Notes: a model not told the origin generated them from the letters alone. DNA of 17,573 bases from an uncultured Sphingomonas sp. (GCF_946478955.1 NZ_CAMLDL010000030.1:1-17573); one strand, 5' to 3'. Positions 8,380 through 15,166 are shown, counted from the first letter of the stretch. Made by a program: numbers and translations.

Positions 8380-10521
8380 CTAGAACCGGAAGCGTGCTTC
8401 AGCGAACGCCGACCGCGGAACATAGACCAGTTCCAGCGGCAGCGTGTCCTGATAAAATTCCAGACGACGCTTCTTCAACAGGTTGCTACCAACGATCGAC
8501 AGTTCAAGGTTCGGGTTCACCTGATAGGTCCCGCGAATATCGAGATCCGTGTAGGCCGGTCGCTCGCCGCCATTTGAACGGCTGACATAATGTACGTCGG
8601 TGTCGAGGCGCAGATGCTCCGACAGCGTCATGCTCGATTTGGCGCGCAGCTGATGGCGCGATGATCCGCTGTCACCCGTTAAAGTGTAGGTGTTCGGATC
8701 CGACGTCACATTGAAATCGAGGTAGGAATAGGAAACTTCCAGCTTCCACCAATCGGTAAGCGGACCCGTCGCGAGCGCCTCAAAGCCCTTGCCTTTGCCC
8801 TTGCCCGAATTGCCGACCAAATGGTTGAGCTGCAGTCCGACCGGAATGACATAGGGCGGATAAGGAACCGACACGGTGACAATCTGGCTGCTGTACAGAT
8901 TACCGGTCGTTAGCTTGCTGTAATTAGAGACGAAACCCGCAACGTCATAGGACCAGCTGCGGCCAAGTGACCCGCGGAACCCGGCTTCATAGGAAATGAC
9001 GCGTTCGGATTTGGCGGCGGTGCTGCCGGTAAAAGTCGAGTTGACCGGAATGACACCAAATCCTGGAATCTCACGAAGCTGCGTAACATTGGCGACCATT
9101 CCGCGCTGCAACAGCAATGGTGTGCGCACGGCGCGCGATACCGAGGCCCAGACAGCAAAGGCGGGGCTGGCACGGTAGAGAACGCGGGCGCTCGGCTGAA
9201 TTTCGACGCCGGTAAAATTATTCTTCTCGAACTTTGACCCAATGGTCAGCTTCAACTGATCCGGGATCAGTGTGATTTCGTCCTGAAGATACGCGGTCAC
9301 CCAGCGGTCGACATTATGTTGCGCGGGTAACGACAGCGAGAAAGTGTTGCCCACCTTGTCGCTCGAAATTCGTCCGGCAACGCCGAAATTAAACTCGTTG
9401 CTCGCGTTTGCCTTCCAACGCCCCTCGATGCTCGCGTCATAAAGGTCGCGATCAATCGTGGTGCCGAATTCGGTCCGGTACAAATTGTTAAAATACACCT
9501 GCGCCGACATGTCGAAATTATCAGAGAAACTGCGCTTCCACCGCGCCAGCACGTGGCGCGTATGAAATTTGTTATGCTGGATGAGCGGGCTAACCACCGG
9601 CACAAAGGGGTTCATGCTGACATTGACAAACCGCTCGTCAAACTTGCCCTACGATAGCTCCCCCAGGACCACCACATTGTCCTTATCCGATGGCGCATAG
9701 TCAAATCGGATCCCGGCGAGGCCGCCCTTCCAGCTATTGTCCGGAACAGCGCCGTGAGGGCCGTCCAAACCGTCGGTCGCCCGGTAATCACCATAAATCC
9801 GGAAACCCAGATTCTCGTTCAATTCCTTGCCATAGGCGACTTCCAGCCGCCGGCTGTAGGTGCCGATGCTGCCGTCGACCCTCAGGCCCTGCGTATCGAC
9901 GCTCTGCTTGGTGATGATATTGACGATGCCGCTGATCGAGTTTGACCCCCACAAGGTTCCCCCCGGACCGCGCACCACCTCGATCCGCTCAATATCCTGC
10001 AGCGGTATCAGCGCCTGGTCCCAGAACATCCCGGAAATGGACGTGCTGTAAATTGCCGCACCATCGACCATGACGAGTAGATTGGCCGCAAAGCGCGACG
10101 TAAATCCGCGCGCCGAAACCGATGTCGCCGACGACTGTACTTCGGCGACTTCCATCCCTGGCACCATGCGCAGCAAATCGGGAACGGTGCGCGCCGACGA
10201 CCGCCGAATATCCTCTTGCGTAATCACCGTCACGGCGGCGGCGGAATCGGCAACGCGGCCTGACTTCTTAGCCACCGACGTCACCTGCTGCGACAGCAAT
10301 TCCTCAAGCGACATGTCCAGCAGTGCGTCGACCTGCTTCTTCTCACCTTTTTCCTCGGGCTTGGCATCGACCGGCGCCGGTCCGGTGTCGGCCGTCGCAG
10401 GCGCAGCGAGCACATCGGTCGGGCGTCCGTCCGTAGCTTGGACGTCCCTTGCCGCGACAACAGTCGGCGTCAGCAGGAATGCGGAGCCCATCAGGCTTCC
10501 CAGAATGATCCGGCGGTTCAT
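8380..10521 (-). pseudogene. TonB-dependent outer-membrane receptor interrupted by one in-frame TAG
   Basis: Outer-membrane beta-barrel receptor/transporter of 713 codons including one internal stop. Start ATG 10519-10521 follows AGGA-N5 and gives a signal peptide MNRRIILGSLMGSAFLL...VVAA. MSLEELLSQQVTSVAKKSG (70-88) is the N-terminal motif of receptors often paired with YfiR-like proteins. The plug (about 88-205) includes TVPDLLRMVPGMEV, VDGAAIY, IERIEVVRGPGGTLWGSNSISGIVNIIT. Codon 291 is TAG (9649-9651), after which the same frame stays open for 422 codons of barrel strands to the terminal aromatic ...EARFRF and a TAG stop. The part before the stop holds signal peptide, plug and the first few strands; the part after cannot be exported alone. 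It is a recent nonsense mutation, a read-through gene, or a sequencing error. The ligand is unknown. Confidence 0.85.
9649..9651 (-). other. In-frame amber codon inside the TonB receptor
   Basis: On the minus strand the codons run GAG CTA TCG TAG GGC AAG TTT GAC GAG, that is E-L-S-stop-G-K-F-D-E. The reading frame is identical on both sides, with no insertion or deletion. One base change from TAC/TAT (Tyr) or CAG (Gln) would produce it. TAG is an ordinary terminator here: fabD, the permease, the response regulator, the DUF6456 gene and the receptor itself all end in TAG, which argues against global reassignment. Confidence 0.9.
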
Positions 10522-10543
10522 GAAAATCCTAGCGGTAACTGTT

Positions 10544-10565
10544 CCGGTGAATTCTTGTTCACCGG
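10544..10565. repeat. Perfect inverted repeat upstream of the TonB receptor
   Basis: CCGGTGAA (10544-10551), six-base loop TTCTTG, then TTCACCGG (10558-10565). It lies between the GGDEF-EAL stop and the receptor ATG, 22 nt upstream of that start. No T-run follows on the minus strand, so a simple intrinsic terminator is unlikely; an operator or an mRNA hairpin in the receptor leader fits better. Confidence 0.6.
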
Positions 10566-10579
10566 CCTTATTGCAGATG

Positions 10580-10587
10580 ATGGTTAA
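10580..10587 (-). promoter_or_regulatory. TTAACCAT motif (possible CtrA half-site) before the receptor
   Basis: Minus strand reads GTTAACCATCATC. TTAACCAT is a half-type recognition motif described for the alphaproteobacterial cell-cycle regulator CtrA. It begins 5 nt after the GGDEF-EAL stop and lies about 60 nt upstream of the receptor start. The full TTAA-N7-TTAA site is absent. The same 9-mer occurs at 12350-12358 in front of the GGDEF-EAL gene. Confidence 0.35.
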
Positions 10588-10591
10588 CAAC

Positions 10592-12268
10592 TTATGCGGC
10601 GCTGACACTTGGCGACGGCCAGCGGCTGCGCCCTGCCAGCTTCAAAAACTCGGCTTCCATCAATGGCGGCGCAATGAGGTACCCTTGCGCATAAGTGCAT
10701 TTCGACTTTTCGAGGAAGTTGAGGTCAGACATGTCCTCCACCCCTTCCGCGACCACTTCGAAGCCCATCTTGCGGCTGAGGTCGATGATTGCGCGCGTCA
10801 CCAACCTGCTGCGCTTGTCATGGTGGCGAGCGGTGACCAGGGAGCGGTCCAGTTTCAGCCGATCCATTGGCAACAATAGCAATTGCGAGATGTTGGAGTA
10901 GCCGGTGCCAAAGTCATCGAGCGCGATCCGAACGCCGTCCGCGCGCAGTCCCTTAATTCGTTCCAGGCCTACCTCATCGCTGCGCATAATCGCGGCTTCG
11001 GTCACTTCGATTTCCAGGGCATGGGGCGGCAGATCATGCCTGTTGAGACAGGCGCGGATCATCGCGATCAGCTCAATCCGGTTAAGCTGTTTTGGCGAGA
11101 CGTTGATCGAGATGCGGATTTCCCGGCCATCCTTCCACCAGCGCGCGGCGGTGCTGATCGCCTCATGGGTGACCCAGTCTCCGATTTCATCAATCAGGTC
11201 ATAAGTCTCGGCAAAGGGGATAAATTCGCTGGGCATCACCACACCGCGCGTGGGATGGTTCCAGCGGATCAGTGCCTCCGCCGATTCAATGGCACCGGTT
11301 TCAAGATTTAGCTGGGGTTGGAAATAGAGGCAGAACTGGCCGCTGCGCAGCGCGTCACGAAGCTCAATCTCGCGTTCCAAGATTCGGTCGGCCTCGCTCC
11401 GCATTCCTTCTTCGAAGAAACAGTGGCTTTCCTCACCCTTTGATTTTGCCGAATACATTGCCGTATCGGCCGCCGCCAAAAGCTGCTCATAAATATGCTG
11501 GTGATCGCGCGCGAACGCGATGCCAATCGACAGCCGCGCACGGACCAGATGCGGTCCGATCTGGCATGGTTCACCGGCAAGGCGGCGGAGGCGCTGGATG
11601 AACCGTTCAATGTCGCGCTTGCTGAAATTGCCGGGCAGGAACATCGCAAATTCATCGCCGCCAAGCCGCGCAATCACGGGATCCAGCCCGCTATTATTCT
11701 GGCCGTCGCCAAAAGCCGCGAGCTTGCCCGACACGAAGGTCGAAACCGCAAGGCGCATGCGATCCGCGATGGTGCCAAGCAATTTGTCGCCCGCGTGGTG
11801 GCCGAGGCCATCATTGATCAGCTTGAACTCATTGATGTCAAGAAACAGCAGCGCGCCGGATTGGCCGTCGCGCGAAGTTTCCAGCAACAGCTGCTGACAG
11901 CGGCGCTTGAAGGTCGCGGCGTTGATCAGGCCGGTCAGCGGATCATGCTGTGCATCCCATTCCAGTCCGCGGATGGTTGATCGGATGCTTGGCATCAGGC
12001 GTTGCACCGCCTGGCCGACATCGCGGAAAACCGGGGTCTCGAGGGTCAGGACATCGCCATCGAAATCACCGCTGATCGCCCGATCAATGGTCGCGCATAA
12101 TTTGCCGCTGTCCGATTCCAGATCGCGGCCGTTGCGCCAGGCGCGAATGGCCAGCGAAGCGCAGCCGAGCAGCGCCAGAAGCGTCGCAGCAAAGGCTAGC
12201 CAGCCGGCGCTGACCATATCGGCCGCTGCGACGAAAGGATGGAAAAGAGAGGAAAAATCGAAGTGCAT
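10592..12268 (-). CDS. Membrane-anchored GGDEF-EAL protein (c-di-GMP synthesis/hydrolysis)
   Basis: Bifunctional-type c-di-GMP enzyme of 558 aa. One TM helix (about 19-42), a short linker, a GGDEF domain (about 105-285) with intact RLGGDEF at 201-207, then an EAL domain (about 300-545) with AEALIRW (EAL 331-333), INVSPKQ (Asn389), DDFGTGYS at 451-458 and AEGVE. Both catalytic signatures look intact, so cyclase, phosphodiesterase or GTP-regulated phosphodiesterase activity are all possible. The inhibitory I-site appears lost: the expected RxxD just before the GGDEF strand reads SGLD. The loop before it (about 178-196) looks longer than usual. ATG 12266-12268 is chosen over an in-frame TTG nine codons upstream; neither has a good ribosome site. 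It is the likely first gene of the receptor-YfiR-kinase locus, 70 nt ahead of the receptor. Confidence 0.92.
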   Translation of the reverse strand: MHFDFSSLFHPFVAAADMVSAGWLAFAATLLALLGCASLAIRAWRNGRDLESDSGKLCATIDRAISGDFDGDVLTLETPVFRDVGQAVQRLMPSIRSTIRGLEWDAQHDPLTGLINAATFKRRCQQLLLETSRDGQSGALLFLDINEFKLINDGLGHHAGDKLLGTIADRMRLAVSTFVSGKLAAFGDGQNNSGLDPVIARLGGDEFAMFLPGNFSKRDIERFIQRLRRLAGEPCQIGPHLVRARLSIGIAFARDHQHIYEQLLAAADTAMYSAKSKGEESHCFFEEGMRSEADRILEREIELRDALRSGQFCLYFQPQLNLETGAIESAEALIRWNHPTRGVVMPSEFIPFAETYDLIDEIGDWVTHEAISTAARWWKDGREIRISINVSPKQLNRIELIAMIRACLNRHDLPPHALEIEVTEAAIMRSDEVGLERIKGLRADGVRIALDDFGTGYSNISQLLLLPMDRLKLDRSLVTARHHDKRSRLVTRAIIDLSRKMGFEVVAEGVEDMSDLNFLEKSKCTYAQGYLIAPPLMEAEFLKLAGRSRWPSPSVSAA

Positions 12269-12284
12269 TCGGCTTGCTAACGAC

Positions 12285-12309
12285 GTGACATCCAACGTTT
12301 TGTGACATC
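12285..12309. repeat. Direct repeat GTGACATC upstream of the GGDEF-EAL gene
   Basis: Two exact copies of GTGACATC (12285-12292 and 12302-12309), 17 bp apart start to start, 16-41 nt upstream of the ATG at 12268. On the coding strand they read GATGTCAC. The placement at promoter/leader distance suggests a tandem protein-binding site, but no known factor is recognised. Confidence 0.45.
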
Positions 12310-12349
12310 ATGCGACTAGCAGAGGGCGATTAACTCTTTCCCAATTCCA

Positions 12350-12357
12350 ATGGTTAA
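12350..12357 (-). promoter_or_regulatory. TTAACCAT motif (possible CtrA half-site) before the GGDEF-EAL gene
   Basis: Minus strand reads GTTAACCATTGG, about 80-90 nt upstream of the chosen start. An AT-rich palindrome ATATT-T-AATAT lies a little further upstream (12371-12381) and is the only plausible -10-like stretch in this gap, although no clear -35 accompanies it. The match to CtrA motifs is to a half-site only. Confidence 0.35.
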
Positions 12358-12411
12358 CGTTCACTATCCGATATTTAATATAGCGTTGAAAAACCGCAGA
12401 AATTCGGCCCC

Positions 12412-13587
12412 TCACCTTCCGTTAACGGCAGCCCATCCCGGCATCGGCGGTTCAGCAAGGCGCGCCTGCGGAATGAAACGGCGCAACTTGCTGGAAAAGC
12501 TGCGTAAACAGACTTCGCTGGTGCCCAGCGGACCCGCCACATAGCTTGGGCTCTGCATCCCTTCCTGCACCCGGCTAATCAATTCGGTGTCTTCCGCATT
12601 TACCCTGCGATTGATGCGCCAGTTCAAATAGCGCGCCGCCTTCATCTCCCGCCGGCTGTCGGGCAAAGCGTAACTGATTTCCCGTATCACACTCGTCGTC
12701 GGGCCGGTCGGAAGCCATTGCATGAAATCGACCTGATCCGGGTAAATGTCGAAGGCGACGCATGGGAACAGCTTGTAATAAAGCCACTTTCGCTGATGTG
12801 TGTCGGGCAAATGGTCGACCCGTGGCAGGAGCCGCTGATACGCGCGTTCGGACGGATTGGCGCTTTCATCATCGCGAAGTTCGCCCTCCATCCGGTCGAC
12901 CCATTCGCTCGCCTCGATCGAATAGCTGCGCCCAAACAAGCGCGTCAGGCCGGGGTGGCCGATGGGTATGTGGAGATGGTCGGAATAATTGTCGGCAATC
13001 GTCTTCCAATTGAGGGCGCGAGGGCGGATCACCACCTGCCCGGTCGCCCGCAAATCCTCAAAGCGATACGGCGCGACTTCATCTTCATAAGGCGCCATCA
13101 TCTCATGAACGCTGGGTAGGCCGTTTTCGAGCCGAACGAACAGAAACCCGCGCCAATTCTCCAGCGCGACCGGGATCAACCCGTGGGCCGACGTATCGAG
13201 CCCCGGATATTCATGGCGGTGCGGCACACCAACCAGCGCACCTTCGCGGTTGTAGCTCCACGCGTGATAGGGGCAGGTCAGCACCTTGGCGCAGCCGCCG
13301 GTCCCGTCGACCAGCCGCGATCCGCGGTGGCGGCAGACGTTGGTGAAGGCGCGCACCCCGCCATCATCGCCGCGCATGACGATGACGCTTTCGCCGAGCA
13401 TGTCGATCGTCCGCCATTCGCCGGGCGCCGCGATTTCGCTTTCGTGGCACACCACCTGCGGCGCAGCGCGAAGGAACGCCGCCTTCTCCGCCGTGAAGAA
13501 TTCCGGGTCGTGATAGAGCCAGCCAGGAAGGCTCATATCATCAAGTGGGTCCGCGCTGGGCGGGACGGAATGAAGCTGCGTCGCCAT
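12412..13587 (-). CDS. Rieske [2Fe-2S] oxygenase alpha subunit (ring-hydroxylating dioxygenase family)
   Basis: Catalytic subunit of a Rieske non-haem iron oxygenase, 391 aa, cytosolic. The Rieske centre is C85-x-H87 (NVCRHRGS) and C105-x2-H108 (TCPYHAW), and the usual GVPH-like segment follows. The mononuclear iron site is DNYSDHLHIPIGHPGL, giving His206 and His211, with Asp333 (AEDTELISRVQEGM) as third ligand. This spacing resembles the CntA/choline monooxygenase-like branch as well as aromatic dioxygenases, so the substrate is open. The ATG at 13585-13587 gives MATQLHSVPP; a GTG at 13635 would add 16 residues but overlaps a palindrome and has no well-spaced ribosome site. No reductase, ferredoxin or beta subunit is nearby, so electrons must come from elsewhere. 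About 140 nt separate it from the GGDEF-EAL gene. Confidence 0.92.
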   Translation of the reverse strand: MATQLHSVPPSADPLDDMSLPGWLYHDPEFFTAEKAAFLRAAPQVVCHESEIAAPGEWRTIDMLGESVIVMRGDDGGVRAFTNVCRHRGSRLVDGTGGCAKVLTCPYHAWSYNREGALVGVPHRHEYPGLDTSAHGLIPVALENWRGFLFVRLENGLPSVHEMMAPYEDEVAPYRFEDLRATGQVVIRPRALNWKTIADNYSDHLHIPIGHPGLTRLFGRSYSIEASEWVDRMEGELRDDESANPSERAYQRLLPRVDHLPDTHQRKWLYYKLFPCVAFDIYPDQVDFMQWLPTGPTTSVIREISYALPDSRREMKAARYLNWRINRRVNAEDTELISRVQEGMQSPSYVAGPLGTSEVCLRSFSSKLRRFIPQARLAEPPMPGWAAVNGR

Positions 13588-13632
13588 GGGCCAGAATTGC
13601 CACCGGGCGAAGGCAGAGTCGAGGGGGAAGCG

Positions 13633-13659
13633 CACGCTCTTAAGATCACAAAGAGCGTG
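13633..13659. repeat. Perfect 9-bp inverted repeat upstream of the Rieske gene
   Basis: CACGCTCTT (13633-13641), nine-base spacer, AAGAGCGTG (13651-13659). It lies in the 97-nt gap between the LprI-like stop and the Rieske start, 46-72 nt before the latter. No T-run follows on either strand. The symmetry and distance suit a dimeric repressor operator for the Rieske gene; an mRNA hairpin ending the LprI-like transcript is the alternative. Confidence 0.55.
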
Positions 13660-13684
13660 GAGAACGGCGCGGCGGCCGGGTGGA

Positions 13685-14179
13685 TTATGGGCGATACGCC
13701 TTCAGCCACAATGTCCGGCGTACCGTTTCCTGAAGCGCGCAATCTGAATGCATGAGCGTCGCCGCCGTGCCCGCCATGTCGACAAGCCGCCGTGTGCAGA
13801 TCGGATCGCGCTGCGCCAGCCAGGCACGCTGCATCTTGCGCAGCTTCACTTTATCGGGCGCCGTCTGCCGGGCCATTACCCGCTGATAGGTGGCGTTGAG
13901 CGCCGCCTCCTGCCGCTGCTCCTCCGCGCCGAGGCAATCCATCATCGCAGAGGTTACCCCCTGCTTTGCCTCCACCGAGTCCATGCATTTCTGATAGGCG
14001 GGCGTGAAATATTTGCCGAGCTGATCCGGCGTCATCCGCGCAATCTGCGCCTGAGTCAGGCGGCTTGGCGCTGTCTTCGCCGGCGCTGCAGACGTTTGCG
14101 CGGATGTCGGCGGTGCCCAAGCCGCAATCACACCGGCCATTAGCGCCGCAATCCCCGACATCTTTAAACAGTAGCGCAT
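13685..14179 (-). CDS. LprI-like (DUF1311) secreted protein
   Basis: Exported protein of 164 aa. A signal peptide MRYCLKMSGIAALMAGVIAA...TSAQT is followed by an alanine/proline linker and a C-terminal LprI/DUF1311-type domain (about 60-164). It has the family pattern of spaced cysteines (KCMDS, MDCLGAEE, DPICTR, SDCALQE), AALNATYQRVM and KMQRAWLAQRDPIC. Members of the family bind or inhibit lysozyme in some bacteria; this one is unproven. ATG 14179 is preferred because GGAG stands 6 nt before it, whereas ATG 14191 (adding MESF) has no well-spaced site. A long leader with inverted repeats lies upstream. It could be co-transcribed with the Rieske gene, 97 nt away, although a palindrome separates them. 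Confidence 0.82.
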   Translation of the reverse strand: MRYCLKMSGIAALMAGVIAAWAPPTSAQTSAAPAKTAPSRLTQAQIARMTPDQLGKYFTPAYQKCMDSVEAKQGVTSAMMDCLGAEEQRQEAALNATYQRVMARQTAPDKVKLRKMQRAWLAQRDPICTRRLVDMAGTAATLMHSDCALQETVRRTLWLKAYRP

Positions 14180-14211
14180 AAAGCTCTCCATCCCCTAGCC
14201 GCTCCACAGGA

Positions 14212-14250
14212 AACCGGTGGACGATCAACCAGCGGACGTTGATTCCGGTT
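14212..14250 (-). repeat. Nested inverted repeat in the LprI-like leader
   Basis: Outer arms AACCGG (14212-14217) and CCGGTT (14245-14250) enclose inner arms ATCAAC (14224-14229) and GTTGAT (14238-14243). This gives a bulged hairpin with an 8-base loop. It would lie in the 5' untranslated region of the LprI-like mRNA, 33-71 nt before the start codon, or could be a protein-binding site. Confidence 0.45.
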
Positions 14251-14374
14251 CCCCCAGGCGCCGAGCGCCTTTGCAGGGCAACTATCCGTCGCCGTTCGCC
14301 TATTCCGTTGTGAATGAACGACGTCATTTCGCGTCGATCAAACTTCCCCGGAGCTAACCAGCACGTCGGCACCC

Positions 14375-14402
14375 TTGCCTTTCCGCCCCTTTCGTGTAGA
14401 GG
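14375..14402 (+). promoter_or_regulatory. Possible promoter of rpsF-rpsR-rplI
   Basis: TTGCCT (14375-14380) and TAGAGG (14397-14402) are 16 nt apart, a housekeeping-type arrangement as often found in alphaproteobacteria, where the -10 box is weak. It would give a leader of about 105 nt before the S6 start. Weak evidence. Confidence 0.3.
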
Positions 14403-14515
14403 GGCGCCGCTGGTGACGGACTCAGGTTCGCCGCCTGCTTAACATATTAGACGATAGCCGGAGGGGCGTTTGCATGGTGCAGCGTCAGCGATCGGCCAAC
14501 ATAGGTGCATGGAAA

Positions 14516-14926
14516 ATGCCGCTTTACGAGCATATTTTCCTCGCGCGTCAGGATCTGGCTCAGGCCCAGGTTGATGCGCTCGCGGAAAATGCCACGAACA
14601 TCATCACCGAAAACGGTGGTAAGGTCGTCAAGACCGAAACCTGGGGTCTTCGCAACCTCGCGTACAAGATCGCCAAGAACCGCAAGGCGCATTACGTCAT
14701 GCTCGACGTCGATGCCCCGCCGCAGGCGCTCGCCGAACTGGAACGCCAGACCGGCATCAACGAAGACATCATCCGCTACATGACGATCCGTGTCGACGAA
14801 CTCGAAAAGGGTCCGTCGGTTGTCATGCGCAAGGGTGAGCGCAGCGACCGTGGTGGTCGTGGTGAACGCGGCGAGCGTGGTGAACGCGGCGACCGCGGCC
14901 CGCGCCGCGAAGAAGTGGAGGCATAA
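14516..14926 (+). CDS. rpsF: 30S ribosomal protein S6
   Basis: Small-subunit protein that binds 16S rRNA together with S18 in the platform. The 136-aa product begins [13 protein letters not shown] and contains [13 protein letters not shown] and [10 protein letters not shown], standard S6 features. The last 30 residues form a charged [14 protein letters not shown] tail common in alphaproteobacterial S6. I chose ATG 14516 because it gives the family N-terminus and follows AGGTG at 8 nt. ATG 14474 is also in frame, adds 14 residues and has a stronger-looking GGAGGGG site, so an extended form or a leader start is possible. It is first in the rpsF-rpsR-rplI operon; rpsR starts 3 nt after its stop and its ribosome site lies inside rpsF. 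Confidence 0.95.
   Translation: MPLYEHIFLARQDLAQAQVDALAENATNIITENGGKVVKTETWGLRNLAYKIAKNRKAHYVMLDVDAPPQALAELERQTGINEDIIRYMTIRVDELEKGPSVVMRKGERSDRGGRGERGERGERGDRGPRREEVEA
14861..14896 (+). repeat. Tandem 18-bp repeat encoding the S6 tail
   Basis: Two near-identical units, GGTGAACGCGGCGAGCGT and GGTGAACGCGGCGACCGC, encode GERGER and GERGDR. Related GGTGGTCGT-type units precede them. Such in-frame tandem DNA changes copy number easily, so tail length probably varies between strains. Confidence 0.7.
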
Positions 14927-14929
14927 ATC

Positions 14930-15154
14930 ATGGCCCGTCCGTTTTTCCGCCGCCGCAAGAGCTGCCCCTTCTCCGCGAAGGACGCCCCCCGGATCGATTA
15001 TAAGGACGTCCGTCTGCTTCAGGGCTTCGTCTCTGAACGCGGCAAGATTGTCCCGTCCCGTATCACCGCCGTTTCGGCAAAGAAGCAGCGCGAGCTGGCC
15101 AAGGCGATCAAGCGCGCCCGCCACATCGGCCTTCTGCCGTACGTCGTGAAGTAA
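14930..15154 (+). CDS. rpsR: 30S ribosomal protein S18
   Basis: Small-subunit protein, 74 aa, the S6 partner on the 30S platform. The sequence shows [10 protein letters not shown] near the start, [25 protein letters not shown] in the middle and the conserved basic helix [21 protein letters not shown] at the end; this is full length for the family. Only one cysteine (C12) is seen, so no zinc site of the four-cysteine type. GGAGG lies 9 nt upstream, inside the last codons of rpsF, and the start is 3 nt after the rpsF stop, so the two are translationally linked. rplI follows after 12 nt. Confidence 0.97.
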   Translation: MARPFFRRRKSCPFSAKDAPRIDYKDVRLLQGFVSERGKIVPSRITAVSAKKQRELAKAIKRARHIGLLPYVVK

Positions 15155-15166
15155 GGAGCAGACCCA

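Larger units (their letters stand above)
14180..14515. other. Non-coding divergent region between the LprI-like gene and rpsF
   Basis: About 336 nt without a credible gene. It contains the nested inverted repeat at 14212-14250, a short hairpin AGGCGC-CGA-GCGCCT (14256-14270), a possible rpsF promoter (14375-14402), and a strong GGAGGGG ribosome-site-like stretch at 14460-14466. The direct repeat TGCATGG occurs at 14471 and 14506. I could not fit a known S6:S18 leader structure with confidence. Confidence 0.6.

Noticed and set aside
8380..9615. The C-terminal receptor part as an independent gene starting at ATG 9615
   Set aside because: It has no signal peptide, plug or ribosome site. Its frame is continuous with the upstream half, so it is better read as one interrupted gene.
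10070..10879. A 269-codon plus-strand open frame across the receptor start and GGDEF-EAL end
   Set aside because: It is low-complexity Ser/Thr/Ala-rich sequence antisense to the receptor plug and the EAL domain, with no recognisable domain.
12350..12358. A complete CtrA box TTAA-N7-TTAA in the GGDEF-EAL upstream gap
   Set aside because: The TTAA elements present are not spaced by 7 nt; only half-site motifs remain.
14403..14515. A possible S6:S18 autoregulatory RNA leader
   Set aside because: Some complementary stretches exist (GCCG with CGGC), but I could not place the known bulged CCG structure with confidence.
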